DNA from: JAVJPJ01 sp040217295
GTDB lineage: Bacteria > Pseudomonadota > Alphaproteobacteria > Rhodobacterales > Rhodobacteraceae
DNA: 18,077 nt
Assembly (NCBI GenBank): GCA_964460185.1
Contig: CAYWTM010000071.1
Location: 1 to 18,077, forward strand
Reading direction: 5' to 3'
Shown: positions 1-8,274 of the stretch, in pieces
Numbering within the stretch: position 1 is the first letter of the stretch
How the letters are laid out: each line of letters opens with the position of its first letter
Notes under the pieces: generated by a model
The model's database searches: none
The model's input: the letters and a program-made list of their open reading frames with translations, nothing else
What the model was told of the DNA's origin: nothing
Position numbers and translations under genes: made by a program

Positions 1-2261
1 TCCCAGAACACCGAGAAACCCACCGAGGACCGCCAGATCAGGCTGTCGTCCACGGTGCCTCCGAAGCCGGCTATATCATCGAGGCCCCAGACTGTCCCGA
101 TATCGGCGAACAAGCCACCCGATATTCCATATTCATCAGGCAATCCGATCGGGAACGCAGCCTCGAACCGCGCCACGGCGAAATAGTTCCCGCCAAGCGC
201 GTCCTGGTTCGGCGCGGTCGTGTCCCGCGGCCCAAGCCCGTTCGGTTCGAACCCGCGCATCTGGCGGCTCGACAGGTAGAAACGGTCATTCTGTCGGCTG
301 TTGCCATTCAGCGTATGCAACGCGCCTGCCTCGAAGCTTGCCCGCAAGGTCACTTCCTCGCGCATGACCTGACGCTCCGCGATCCCAAGGAAGGTGGTCG
401 AGACATATTCGGCATCGCCGCCAAGACCGGCATATTCAGCGCCGAATTGCAGGCGCACACCGCGCGTCGGATCGAGCCCGGTATTCCGCGTGTCATAGGC
501 GTATTGCGCGCCGATGTACGAGGCAAGCCGCGCGCCATTGTCCGCCGCGATGATCGGCGATGTCTGAAGCGGGTCGATCCCGGCCAGTTCGTTCCGTTCA
601 ATCCCGTAATACACGTTCAGACGACCGTTTTCGCTGATGGGAAATCCAAAGCCGAAACGGACGCCGTAATCGAGCGTGTCGAAGTTCTGGTTCTGGTCCT
701 CGGTCTCGGTGTAGAAAAACCGCGTCTGAAAGCTGAGGTCGCGCCGCAGGAAGGAGGGTTCGGTGAAGCTGAAGTTCAGCGACTGGCTGCCTTCGGTGGT
801 ATTGAAGCCGAATTCGACGGCCTGCCCGCGTCCGAGGAAATTCTGTTCGGCGAACGTGACGGCAAGACCGACGCCCGTGTCGCTTGAGAAACTGGCCGAA
901 AACCCGAGCGAACCCGTCGGTTGTTCCTCGACGTCGACATCCACGATGACCTGATCGCTGGCGGTTCCCGAACGCGCGTCCAGCTGCACGTCGGCGAAGA
1001 ACCCGGTCGCCCGGATGCGTTCGGCCGCTTGACGAATTGCGCGCGGATCGAAGGGATCCCCCTCGACCTGATCGAACTGCCGGCGGATCACACGGTCCAG
1101 CGTGGTTGCGTTGCCTTCGATATCGATGCGTTCCACGAAGACCCGATCGCCGCGCGATATGACGAACTCGACGTCCAGGGTGCGGGCCGCATCGTTGCGG
1201 GTGATGCGCGGTTCGATCCTGACGAACCGCAACCCCTGTTGCGTGGCGAGGTTTTCCATCCGGCTGATCGTATTGTCGATCAGGCGCGGGCTGTAGGTTT
1301 CCCCCGACCGCATGCGGATGATGGATTGATACTCGACGGCATCCGCCTCGGGGATTTCGCTGACCGTTGTGATGGCGCCGATGTCGAAGGTCTGGCCTTC
1401 GCGAATGTTGAAGGTGACGAAATAGGCATCGCGCGAGCGCGCCAGTTCCGGCGTCACGCTGAGGATGGTGAAATCGACATAGCCCCGGTCAAGGTAGAAA
1501 TCGGTCAGCAATTGGCGATCGAGCGCGATCCGGTCCGCGATGAACGTGTCACGGCTGATGATCTGGCGGAACAGGCCCGCCTGCGTGCTTTCAAGGACGC
1601 GGCGCAACCGGCGATCGGAATAGGCGCGATTGCCCACAAACGCGATGCGTTCCGTTTCGATCACGCGCCCCTCGGACACCTCGAACACCAGGTTCACGCG
1701 GTTGTCGTCCAGTCGAATGATGCGCGGGGTCACCGTTGCCGTCAGGCGGCCCGAAACGCGATATGCCTCGGCCATCGCGTTCGCGTCCTGCTCGGCCACC
1801 GAGGGCGAGTAGGTACGGCGCGGCACCGACTGGGCCAGCCCGATCAGCACTTCGTCATCCAGACGCTGGTTGCCCTCGATATTGATCAGGTTGATGGTTG
1901 GGTATTCGCGCACGACAACCACCAGCGTTGCGCCGCGCGGGGTCAGTTCGACCTCTTCGAACAGGCCCGAGTCCTGCAACCGCTGCAGGCCGTCGTTGAT
2001 CTGACCGCCACTGACGGCAGTTCCCGGTGCGATGCCGACATAGGTGAGAATCGCCGAATCCGATATCCGCTGGTTGCCCTGCACGTCAAAATTCGAGAAC
2101 CGGAAATCCTGTGCCTGCGCCGGTGTCACGGCCGACAGGAACGCAACGATTACAAGGGCAATCGCCAAATGTGCGCCCGAAACGAACCGGTTGGCTTTCG
2201 ACTGCTGCGATAGCAGATTTCTGGACGCACACACACGCATCAGCATCGAATCCAACCCCAT
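1..2261 (-). CDS. bamA: Outer membrane protein assembly factor BamA (C-terminus cut by window edge)
   Basis: Central Omp85-family subunit of the BAM complex, which folds and inserts beta-barrel proteins into the outer membrane. 753 codons are visible, and the last few strands of the barrel lie beyond the window start. A signal peptide of about 50 residues has a long basic N-region, a hydrophobic core (IALVIVAFLSA) and a PAQA cleavage site before QDFRF. Five POTRA domains follow, to about residue 446 (repeated 'I.GN.R' starts such as INIEGNQRL and IDIEGNATT), then the 16-strand barrel. The conserved loop-6 RGF motif is at about residues 669-671. The start is the ATG at 2261. In-frame ATGs at 2246 and 2240 would give a more usual signal length, and no candidate has a strong ribosome site. 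It lies downstream of rseP, as in many Proteobacteria, but a hairpin and a -35-like box upstream suggest separate transcription. Family identity is certain; only the exact start is open. Confidence 0.97.
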   Translation of the reverse strand, partial: MGLDSMLMRVCASRNLLSQQSKANRFVSGAHLAIALVIVAFLSAVTPAQAQDFRFSNFDVQGNQRISDSAILTYVGIAPGTAVSGGQINDGLQRLQDSGLFEEVELTPRGATLVVVVREYPTINLINIEGNQRLDDEVLIGLAQSVPRRTYSPSVAEQDANAMAEAYRVSGRLTATVTPRIIRLDDNRVNLVFEVSEGRVIETERIAFVGNRAYSDRRLRRVLESTQAGLFRQIISRDTFIADRIALDRQLLTDFYLDRGYVDFTILSVTPELARSRDAYFVTFNIREGQTFDIGAITTVSEIPEADAVEYQSIIRMRSGETYSPRLIDNTISRMENLATQQGLRFVRIEPRITRNDAARTLDVEFVISRGDRVFVERIDIEGNATTLDRVIRRQFDQVEGDPFDPRAIRQAAERIRATGFFADVQLDARSGTASDQVIVDVDVEEQPTGSLGFSASFSSDTGVGLAVTFAEQNFLGRGQAVEFGFNTTEGSQSLNFSFTEPSFLRRDLSFQTRFFYTETEDQNQNFDTLDYGVRFGFGFPISENGRLNVYYGIERNELAGIDPLQTSPIIAADNGARLASYIGAQYAYDTRNTGLDPTRGVRLQFGAEYAGLGGDAEYVSTTFLGIAERQVMREEVTLRASFEAGALHTLNGNSRQNDRFYLSSRQMRGFEPNGLGPRDTTAPNQDALGGNYFAVARFEAAFPIGLPDEYGISGGLFADIGTVWGLDDIAGFGGTVDDSLIWRSSVGFSVFW

Positions 2262-2281
2262 GTTCCCAAGCAGATGCAACT

Positions 2282-2310
2282 TGCCTAACCGAGGGTCTCA
2301 AACTTGTCAA
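2282..2310 (-). promoter_or_regulatory. Candidate sigma-70-type promoter for bamA
   Basis: On the minus strand a perfect TTGACA (2310 to 2305) is followed after 17 nt by TAGGCA (2287 to 2282), a weak -10 hexamer. This would start transcription only 10-20 nt before the ATG at 2261. It sits just downstream of a terminator-like hairpin, which makes a dedicated bamA promoter plausible. The -10 box is poor, so this remains a candidate. Confidence 0.35.
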
Positions 2311-2361
2311 AACGATCGCTAGGTCTTGGGGGTAATCAATTCACCAGTGCCACATTTTCGC

Positions 2362-2395
2362 CATAAGACAACGCGCGAGACACCGTCCCGCGCGC
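2362..2395 (-). terminator. Terminator-like hairpin between the small membrane gene and bamA
   Basis: On the minus strand, CGCGCG at 2394-2389 pairs with CGCGCG at 2377-2372, and the inner GAC/GTC triplets pair around a GGT loop. A single G-T apposition between the two arms would be a G-U wobble in RNA. The result is a stem of about 10 bp. It is followed by the T-rich stretch TTGTCTTAT, which is not a clean T-run. It begins about 20 nt after the stop of the 45-residue gene. It probably ends or attenuates the rseP-side transcript before bamA. Confidence 0.55.
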
Positions 2396-2415
2396 AACAT
2401 GCAGTGGCAGAATTG

Positions 2416-2553
2416 TCAGTTCGTGGTCGCGTAACCAAAGATCATGCCAGCCAGTGTCAGGGCAGCGACGATCAGAAGCGGCACGAGGAAGCGGTCCATG
2501 TTCAGGACCAGAAACAGCGAAACGCCACGCGTGCTTTCAGCTAATAGTTTCAT
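2416..2553 (-). CDS. Small single-pass membrane protein (45 aa), function unknown
   Basis: The ATG at 2553 has a well-placed GGAG 6 nt upstream. An in-frame ATG at 2565 would add MEHD and is less well served. The predicted product is a charged 12-residue head (MKLLAESTRGVS), then LFLVLNMDRF, then one hydrophobic helix at about residues 22-42 and the short polar tail ATTN. A single inner-membrane helix is the obvious reading. It lies on the same strand between rseP (stop 132 nt upstream) and bamA, and is followed by a terminator-like hairpin. I do not recognise a family and propose no function. Its position next to an intramembrane protease and the BAM core component is suggestive only. The ribosome site, the coherent hydrophobic segment and the hairpin placed just after its stop favour a real gene. 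Confidence 0.6.
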   Translation of the reverse strand: MKLLAESTRGVSLFLVLNMDRFLVPLLIVAALTLAGMIFGYATTN

Positions 2554-2645
2554 GTCATGCTCCATCACCGGGGTTGTAAGACCCTGCCGTGGGACATTTA
2601 TCCACTGGCTTTGTGGCACCAATGCGTCAAAGACGGGGAGAGGTT

Positions 2646-2677
2646 AAGGCTTTCCCCCCGCCTTGCTCAGGCTGAGC
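2646..2677 (-). other. Tandem short hairpins just after rseP
   Basis: Two adjacent inverted repeats lie within 40 nt of the rseP stop. GCTCA/TGAGC (2665-2677, 3-nt loop) is met first on the minus strand, then AAGGC/GCCTT (2646-2664, 9-nt loop). Neither is followed by a T-run, so they are more likely RNA processing or stability elements, or weak pause sites, than clear terminators. The stems have only 5 bp and could occur by chance. Confidence 0.3.
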
Positions 2678-2685
2678 TTGCAGTT

Positions 2686-4014
2686 TCAGGGGCAGAAAAG
2701 GTCGTTGGTCAGCGCAAACAGCATCAGCGACAACAACAGCGTCAGACCCACGGTCATGAAGATGCGCAGCGCCTTGTCCGAAGGTGGCTTGCCCGAAACC
2801 GCCTCGTAGGCGTGGAACATCAGGTGGCCGCCATCCAGCACCGGGATCGGGAACAGGTTCAGCAGCCCGACGGCCGTTGACAGGACCGCGATGAACCAGA
2901 CGAAATTGTCGAACCCCTGACTGGCCGCAGCCCCGGATGTTTCGGCGATCCCGATGGGACCCTGGAGATTGCACGACGAAATGGCGCCCGTGATCATGTG
3001 CCAAAGCCCCGACAGCGAGCTTTGGATGATGAACCCGGTCTGCTCGACCCCGTAGCCAAGAGCCGCCCCCGCGCCCACGCCCTCGCGGACAGGCTCGAAA
3101 CTCAGGCCACCGGTCACGCCGATAAGCCAGCGCGTCTCGAACCCGCCATCCGCCGAAGGCAGATCGGTGCGCCGCGGTGTCAGCGTCATGTCCAATGTTT
3201 CACCGGATCGCCAAACGGTCAGGTCAATGGGTGATCCCCCCGCCGCTTCGACGGCGTCGCGCAGCTGGCTGAAGGCATAAATCGGCATTCCGTTCACGGA
3301 CCGGATCACGTCGCCTTCTTCCATTCCGGCCGCGATGGCCGCGGATTGCGGGGCGACGGACTGCACCAGCGGGATCAGCGGAAACGCGGCTTCGGTCTCG
3401 ATCCGGGCGCCGTCGCGTTCAACAACGTAGGTCGCTGTCGCCGAAGGCTCCAATTCGGCCGCGATGTCGAACAGGTCGCCGAACCCGGTCACCGGCTCGC
3501 CCGCCATGGCCAGGATCAGATCGCCCGCTTCCAGTTGCTGGATATCGGCCGGAAGCGCCGCTTGCGCCCCGATGCGGGGTTCGTCCACCGGCCGCCCGGT
3601 AAAGAACAAGAACAGGCTGAACACCAGGATCGACAGGATGAAATTGAAGACGGGGCCCGCCGCGACCGTCGCGGCCCGCGCCCAAAGCGGTGCGCCATGC
3701 ATCGACCGACGCCGTTCTTCCACGTCCATCGCGTCGATGGCAGCGGCATCCTTGCCGCTGGAGGCATCGGCATCACCCTTGAATTTCACGTATCCGCCAA
3801 AAGGAAGGGCGGCGATCTGCCAGCGGGTGCCGCGCTTGTCGACCCGGCTGGCCAGCACCGGGCCAAAGCCGATCGAAAACACATCCGCATGGATGCCCGA
3901 CCAGCGGCCCACGATGTAATGGCCGTATTCGTGGATCGCCACGATGATCGACAGGGCCGCGACAAACGCGAAGATCGTGAAGGCAAAGCTGCCAAACTGC
4001 GGTAGGAATTCCAT
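2686..4014 (-). CDS. rseP: RseP-type site-2 intramembrane zinc metalloprotease
   Basis: Inner-membrane M50 protease that, in family members, cuts anti-sigma factors such as RseA within the membrane after a first periplasmic cut, and also clears signal-peptide remnants. The zinc site HEYGH is at residues 28-32 in the first transmembrane helix. A second helix spans about 116-138, followed by two periplasmic PDZ domains (roughly 145-310), with EEGDVIRSVNGMPI in the second. NLFPIPVLDG at about 386-395 supplies the third zinc ligand, and a last helix lies near the C-terminus. The length of 442 aa is normal. The reading frame is open further upstream, but the ATG at 4014 fits the family start (MEFLPQFGSF) and lies 4 nt after the dxr stop, so the two are translated from one message. 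No RseA/RpoE homologue is in the window. All catalytic residues are present. Confidence 0.97.
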   Translation of the reverse strand: MEFLPQFGSFAFTIFAFVAALSIIVAIHEYGHYIVGRWSGIHADVFSIGFGPVLASRVDKRGTRWQIAALPFGGYVKFKGDADASSGKDAAAIDAMDVEERRRSMHGAPLWARAATVAAGPVFNFILSILVFSLFLFFTGRPVDEPRIGAQAALPADIQQLEAGDLILAMAGEPVTGFGDLFDIAAELEPSATATYVVERDGARIETEAAFPLIPLVQSVAPQSAAIAAGMEEGDVIRSVNGMPIYAFSQLRDAVEAAGGSPIDLTVWRSGETLDMTLTPRRTDLPSADGGFETRWLIGVTGGLSFEPVREGVGAGAALGYGVEQTGFIIQSSLSGLWHMITGAISSCNLQGPIGIAETSGAAASQGFDNFVWFIAVLSTAVGLLNLFPIPVLDGGHLMFHAYEAVSGKPPSDKALRIFMTVGLTLLLSLMLFALTNDLFCP

Positions 4015-4018
4015 GAGG

Positions 4019-5194
4019 TTACTTTTTCTCCATCTGCCCGATGATTGCCCAGGCCGTCTGACGTGCCATGTGGTCTGTCTCCAGCACGTCCTCAAGGCTT
4101 GACATGGGAGAAGTAAGGCGGATTTGCGACGATATCGCGTCAAGCGTCGACTCAACCACCCCGGACATGTCCATGAAGCCGATGCGGCCCGCGATGAACC
4201 CGTCCAGGGCGATTTCCTTGGCCGCGTTGAAAACCGCGCCGGATCTGCCGCCGGTTTCCATCACGGCGCGCGCGATGCGCAGGGCCGGGTAGCGGTTGAG
4301 GTCGGGCGCATGGAATTCCAGCGTGGCGATCTGCGCCAGGTCGATCCGGGCCACCGGCAGGTGGCGGCGGTCGGGCCAGTGGAGCGCATAGCCGATGGCG
4401 TGGCGCATGTCGGGCGCACCCAGATGCGCCATCAGCGCACCGTCGCAGAACCCGACCAGCGCATGCACGATGGATTGCGGGTGAATGACGGCCTCGATCT
4501 TTTCGGGGGGGACACCAAAGAATTCCTTGGTCTCGATCAGTTCCATGCCCTTGTTGAACATGGATGCTGAATCGATGGTGATCCGCTGTCCCATGTCCCA
4601 GTTCGGATGCGCACCAGCATCGGTGACCCGCGCTTGCGGCAGCGCCTCGATCGGCCAGTCGCGCAAACCACCGCCCGAGGCCGTGATGATCACCTTTTCC
4701 ACATGCGCGATATCCTCGCCCACAAGCCCCTGGAACACGGCGGAATGTTCGCTGTCCACGGGCAGGATGGTGGCGCCGTGCGATGCAGCCTCTGCCAGCA
4801 GCAAGGGGCCGGCCGTCACCAGGCTTTCCTTGTTGGCAAGCGCCAGTGTCGTGCCGTGGCGCAGCGCTTCGAAACCGGGGGCCAGTCCCGCGGCCCCGAC
4901 GATGGCCGACATCACCCAGTCGGCGGGCCGCCCTGCCGCCTCGATCAGCGCGCCCTGCCCGGCCGCCACCGCGATGCCGGTGCCCTGAAGGGCGGCACGC
5001 AGATCTTCGAGCCGGTCATCATAGGCGGTCACCGCGATCTCGGCCCCAAGGCGTTTTGCATCCTCGGCCAGTTGCGCGATATTTCCGCCCCCGGTCAGCG
5101 CGATCACGTCATAGTCGTCTGGCGCGCGCGCGATGAGATCGACGGTATTCTGCCCGATGGATCCCGTCGCTCCGAATATGGAAACCTTTCGCAT
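4019..5194 (-). CDS. dxr: 1-deoxy-D-xylulose 5-phosphate reductoisomerase
   Basis: Cytoplasmic enzyme of the MEP pathway. It rearranges and reduces DXP to 2-C-methyl-D-erythritol 4-phosphate with NADPH and a divalent metal, and is the target of fosmidomycin. The length of 391 aa is typical. An N-terminal Rossmann motif, GATGSIGQ, is at residues 8-15, and the conserved NKE is at 121-123. Metal ligands are D147 and E149 in PVDSEH and E218 in FNKGMELIE, and the HPQSIVH motif is at 238-244. It starts at the ATG at 5194, 9 nt past the cdsA stop, and is immediately followed by rseP. Its isoprenoid products feed uppS in this operon and, through DMAPP, the MiaA reaction encoded next door. Confidence 0.98.
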   Translation of the reverse strand: MRKVSIFGATGSIGQNTVDLIARAPDDYDVIALTGGGNIAQLAEDAKRLGAEIAVTAYDDRLEDLRAALQGTGIAVAAGQGALIEAAGRPADWVMSAIVGAAGLAPGFEALRHGTTLALANKESLVTAGPLLLAEAASHGATILPVDSEHSAVFQGLVGEDIAHVEKVIITASGGGLRDWPIEALPQARVTDAGAHPNWDMGQRITIDSASMFNKGMELIETKEFFGVPPEKIEAVIHPQSIVHALVGFCDGALMAHLGAPDMRHAIGYALHWPDRRHLPVARIDLAQIATLEFHAPDLNRYPALRIARAVMETGGRSGAVFNAAKEIALDGFIAGRIGFMDMSGVVESTLDAISSQIRLTSPMSSLEDVLETDHMARQTAWAIIGQMEKK

Positions 5195-5203
5195 CCGCTG
5201 CCC

Positions 5204-5995
5204 CTACAGAGGTGCCGGCGGAAACGCGGTGACGCTTTCCACCAGAAGCAAGACCAGCGCCGCCCCCAACAAGGCGTCGAACCGGTCAAACACACCGCCA
5301 TGGCCGGGCAGAAGGTTGGAGGAATCCTTGACCCCCATTTTGCGTTTGACCGCGCTTTCGGCGATATCGCCCATCTGGCCCGCCATGCTGAGCGCCACAG
5401 ATATCCCGATCAATTCCACCCCTGACCCCGTCGCCGCCATGAACGCGGCCCCGACCAACGCCGCGCCGATCCAGCCCGCTATCGTGCCGGACCACGTCTT
5501 CTTGGGGCTGACCGCAGGCCAGAATTTCGGCCCTCCGATGATGCGGCCCGCAAAATAGCCGAAGATATCGGTCACCGCGACCAGCAGCACCAGCCACAGC
5601 ATCCAGGTCAGTCCGAATTCATCGCGGTGAAACAACAGCCCGAAACTGGCAAGCATGATCACCGAAGCCATCACCCCGTAGATCGAACGGTTCCGCGGGA
5701 GCATCCCCACGCCGGCAACCGGCACCGCCATCAACAACGGCAAGGCCAGCCCGGGCGGAAGGATCTTGGTGGACACGATCGCGGCCGCAGCCAGCGCACC
5801 AAGCCACAGCGCGCGTTTGGGCCCGCCGCCGATCATCCGGACGAGTTCCCAGATCAGCGACGCGGCCACGGCCACCACAAGCCCGGTGAACCACCAGCCC
5901 CCAAGCCACACGGCCAACAGGCCGACGACCGCGATGGCCGCCCCGGTCGCGACACGGACCGCGAGGTCCGAGAAACTGTCCCGGGTCAGTGCCAA
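5204..5995 (-). CDS. cdsA: Phosphatidate cytidylyltransferase (CDP-diglyceride synthase), TTG start
   Basis: Integral inner-membrane enzyme making CDP-diacylglycerol from phosphatidate and CTP, the precursor of all bacterial phospholipids made by the CDP route. The protein has 263 aa and is mostly hydrophobic, with about seven or eight helices. The CdsA signature is complete near the C-terminus (about residues 214-240): SAVKR, then KD, then LPGHGGVFDRFD. The start is TTG at 5995. An in-frame stop lies 6 codons upstream, no ATG fits, and GAGG sits 5 nt before the TTG, overlapping the uppS stop region. The uppS-cdsA gap is 7 nt. The rare start could set a low translation rate or coupling to uppS. 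Function is certain. Confidence 0.97.
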   Translation of the reverse strand: MALTRDSFSDLAVRVATGAAIAVVGLLAVWLGGWWFTGLVVAVAASLIWELVRMIGGGPKRALWLGALAAAAIVSTKILPPGLALPLLMAVPVAGVGMLPRNRSIYGVMASVIMLASFGLLFHRDEFGLTWMLWLVLLVAVTDIFGYFAGRIIGGPKFWPAVSPKKTWSGTIAGWIGAALVGAAFMAATGSGVELIGISVALSMAGQMGDIAESAVKRKMGVKDSSNLLPGHGGVFDRFDALLGAALVLLLVESVTAFPPAPL

Positions 5996-6002
5996 GGGCG
6001 CC

Positions 6003-6719
6003 TCAGGCCATCACGGCGCCAAAGCGGCGCTCGCGCATGCCGAAGCGGCTCAGCACATCGGCGAAAACCTCGGCGGTGAAATCGGGCCACAGCGTGTCGA
6101 TGAACTCGTATTCCGCATAGGCGGACTGCCACAGCAGGAAATTCGAGATGCGCGCCTCGCCCGAGGTGCGGATCACCAGGTCGGGGTCGGGCAGCACATG
6201 CGTATCCAGGTAGCGCGGGAATGTTTCATCGGTGATGGAACGCGGGTCCAGGTCGCCGGCCTTGACCGCATGCGCCAGCCGTCGCGCGGCGCGGGCCACC
6301 TCGTCGCGACCGCCATAGTTCAGCGCGATGGTCAGGTTGGTTCCGGTGTTGTTGGCCGTCATCAATTCCAGCCCATCCATCAGGTCGACCAGCGACGGTT
6401 CGAGTTTCACACGGTCCCCGATGAAACGGACGCAGACATTCGCGTCGAACAGGCTTTGCGCCTCGCGGCGGATATACCGCTTGAACAGCTTCATCAGGCC
6501 CGCGACCTCGGTCTGGGTGCGTTTCCAGTTCTCGGTCGAGAACGCGAAGATCGTCAGGTATTTCACGTCCAGTTCCGGGCAGGCCCGGACGATTTCCTGC
6601 ACCCTCTTGGCGCCGGCATGATGCCCCACCAGGCGTGGGCGGTTCCGGTTCTGCGCCCACCGTCCGTTTCCATCCATGATGATCGCGACATGATGTGGTG
6701 GCTTGGTGTGGCTTTTCAT
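6003..6719 (-). CDS. uppS: Undecaprenyl diphosphate synthase (cis-prenyltransferase)
   Basis: Adds IPP units in cis to farnesyl diphosphate to make C55-PP, the lipid carrier for peptidoglycan and O-antigen. The protein has 238 aa. The family start HVAIIMDGNGRWA (residues 10-22) holds the catalytic aspartate D16. HHAGAKRV follows, then the NYGGRDE region and the C-terminal substrate arginines in VIRTSGEARISNFLLWQ. The start is the ATG at 6719, with AAAGG about 9 nt upstream. It lies 116 nt downstream of frr and is tightly packed with cdsA. It uses isoprenoid units from the pathway containing Dxr, encoded two genes downstream. Confidence 0.97.
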   Translation of the reverse strand: MKSHTKPPHHVAIIMDGNGRWAQNRNRPRLVGHHAGAKRVQEIVRACPELDVKYLTIFAFSTENWKRTQTEVAGLMKLFKRYIRREAQSLFDANVCVRFIGDRVKLEPSLVDLMDGLELMTANNTGTNLTIALNYGGRDEVARAARRLAHAVKAGDLDPRSITDETFPRYLDTHVLPDPDLVIRTSGEARISNFLLWQSAYAEYEFIDTLWPDFTAEVFADVLSRFGMRERRFGAVMA

Positions 6720-6835
6720 CGGTAATGGCCTTTGCCTACTGGTTATTCGAAATTTGGGTGCTCAAAGGCGCCCGGTAACATCACACCATGGCAACATTAC
6801 GAATATTATGACGCACAAGGGCCCTGATCCGCCGC

Positions 6836-7402
6836 CTACACCTGCATGATTTCGGATTGCTTGTTTTCAAGCGCCGCGTCGATCTTGCCGATATGGGTGT
6901 CCGTGAGATCCTGAACCTCGGCTTCCCAGAGTTTCTGGTCGTCTTCGGACATGCCTGCGGCCTTGGCCTTCTTGATCTGATCCATCCCGTCCCTGCGGAC
7001 GTTGCGCACCGCGACACGGGCGCTTTCGGCATATTGCGCGGCCACCTTGGTCAACTCGCGGCGCCGTTCCTCGTTCAGTTCGGGGATCGGCAGCATGATG
7101 ATGGTGCCGTTGAGCTGCGGGTTGATGCCAAGGCCCGACTCGCGGATGGCTTTTTCCACCTTGCCGACCAGCGACTTGTCCCAGACGTTCACCGTGACCA
7201 TGCGCGAATCCGGCACGTTCACGGTGCCGACCTGGTTGATCGGTGTCGGGCTGCCATAGGCGTCAACCATCACCGGATCCAGCATCGAGGCCGACCCGCG
7301 GCCGGTTCTCAGCGATGCGAATTCCGTGCGCAAAGATGCGATCGCACCTTCCATGCGGCGCTGCAAATCATCGGTATCGATCTCGATGTCGTCCTCGGAC
7401 AT
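6836..7402 (-). CDS. frr: Ribosome recycling factor
   Basis: Cytoplasmic tRNA-shaped protein that, with EF-G, splits the post-termination ribosome. The protein has 188 aa, slightly above the usual 185 because of a short acidic head (MSEDDIEIDTDD). Family blocks are LRTGRGSASMLDPVMVDAYGS, the VTVNVWDKSLV strand, GLGINPQLNGTIIMLPIPEL with LNEERRRELTK, and VRNVRRDG. The start is the ATG at 7402 with GGAGAG about 9 nt upstream. The frame is open further upstream, but that part overlaps pyrH and does not resemble the family. The gap to pyrH is 49 nt, so the two are almost certainly co-transcribed, the usual arrangement. Confidence 0.97.
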   Translation of the reverse strand: MSEDDIEIDTDDLQRRMEGAIASLRTEFASLRTGRGSASMLDPVMVDAYGSPTPINQVGTVNVPDSRMVTVNVWDKSLVGKVEKAIRESGLGINPQLNGTIIMLPIPELNEERRRELTKVAAQYAESARVAVRNVRRDGMDQIKKAKAAGMSEDDQKLWEAEVQDLTDTHIGKIDAALENKQSEIMQV

Positions 7403-7451
7403 ACCCCGTCTCTCCGTCAGGTTGGTCGTTTGTTTGAAAGGTTTTAGGGGC

Positions 7452-8186
7452 TCAGGCCACTTTTGTATAGGTGCCTTGCCCGGCCAGGATCGTCCGGAAG
7501 CCGCCCGGCTCGTCCAGGCTGAAGACAATGATGGGCAGATCGTTTTCGCGGGCCAGCGCAATGGCGGATGCATCCATGACGCCCAGGTGCTGTGCCAGAA
7601 CCTCGTCATAGGTGATGGTTTCATACCGTTTGGCATCCACGAACTTGACCGGGTCCTTGTCATAGACGCCGTCCACCTTGGTGCCCTTGAAGATGGCCTC
7701 GCAATCCATTTCGTTCGCACGCAGCGTGGCGGCGGTGTCGGTCGTGAAATAAGGGTTCCCGGTGCCGGCGGCAAAAATCACCACACGCTTTTTCTCGAGG
7801 TGCCGGATGGCGCGGCGGCGGATATACGGCTCGGCCACCTCGTTCATGGTGATGGCCGAAATCACACGCGTGAACACGCCGATGGATTCCAGCGCCGACT
7901 GCATCGCCAGCGCGTTCATCACCGTTGCCAGCATTCCCATGTAGTCGGCCGTTGTGCGCTCCATCCCCTGCGCGCTGCCCTGCAGCCCGCGAAAGATGTT
8001 GCCGCCGCCGATCACCATGCAGATTTCCACGCCCAGATCATGAACCGTCTTAACCTCGCGCGCGATGCGCTCCACCGTTGGCGGATGCAGTCCGAACCCC
8101 TGATCGCCCATCAAGGCCTCGCCCGAGATCTTGAGCATGACACGATCATAGAGGGGCTCGACCGAAGGGGCGGTTGCGTCCGGCAT
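7452..8186 (-). CDS. pyrH: Uridylate (UMP) kinase
   Basis: Bacterial hexameric UMP kinase of the amino-acid kinase fold: UMP + ATP to UDP + ADP. In the family it is activated by GTP and inhibited by UTP. The protein has 244 aa. LKISGEALMGDQGFG (from residue 18, with Lys19) is the phosphate-binding start. VIGGGNIFRG follows, then the NMP/ATP segment AAGTGNPYFTTDTAA and the region YDKDPVKFVDAKRYETITYDEVL. The start is the ATG at 8186 with GGAG 6 nt upstream. It is the first gene of the minus-strand block; no rpsB or tsf lies directly upstream, where miaA diverges instead. Confidence 0.98.
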   Translation of the reverse strand: MPDATAPSVEPLYDRVMLKISGEALMGDQGFGLHPPTVERIAREVKTVHDLGVEICMVIGGGNIFRGLQGSAQGMERTTADYMGMLATVMNALAMQSALESIGVFTRVISAITMNEVAEPYIRRRAIRHLEKKRVVIFAAGTGNPYFTTDTAATLRANEMDCEAIFKGTKVDGVYDKDPVKFVDAKRYETITYDEVLAQHLGVMDASAIALARENDLPIIVFSLDEPGGFRTILAGQGTYTKVA

Positions 8187-8274
8187 GGGGGGGCTCCTGT
8201 AGCTGGAAGGACGGGCAGGATTGCGCGCGGCGCACCATGGGCTAAAACGGTTCGGGGTTCAACGCCCGATCCTC

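Noticed and set aside
921..2213. A 430-codon plus-strand open frame over bamA
   Set aside because: It is the antisense shadow of the POTRA-encoding part of bamA; no start context and no family features.
4015..4155. N-terminal extension of rseP upstream of the ATG at 4014
   Set aside because: It would overlap the end of dxr and add an arginine-rich segment unlike any RseP; the family start coincides with MEFLPQFGSF.
3346..5425. Plus-strand open frames opposite rseP and dxr
   Set aside because: Arginine- and histidine-rich antisense translations with no domain; the minus-strand genes carry complete catalytic motifs.
6720..6835. Possible promoter for uppS in the frr-uppS gap (AT-rich CATAATATTCG)
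   Set aside because: No -35 hexamer at proper spacing was found on the minus strand; continuation of the pyrH-frr transcript is simpler.
7403..7774. N-terminal extension of frr into pyrH
   Set aside because: The extension lies in another frame of pyrH and does not resemble ribosome recycling factor; the ATG at 7402 gives the normal length.
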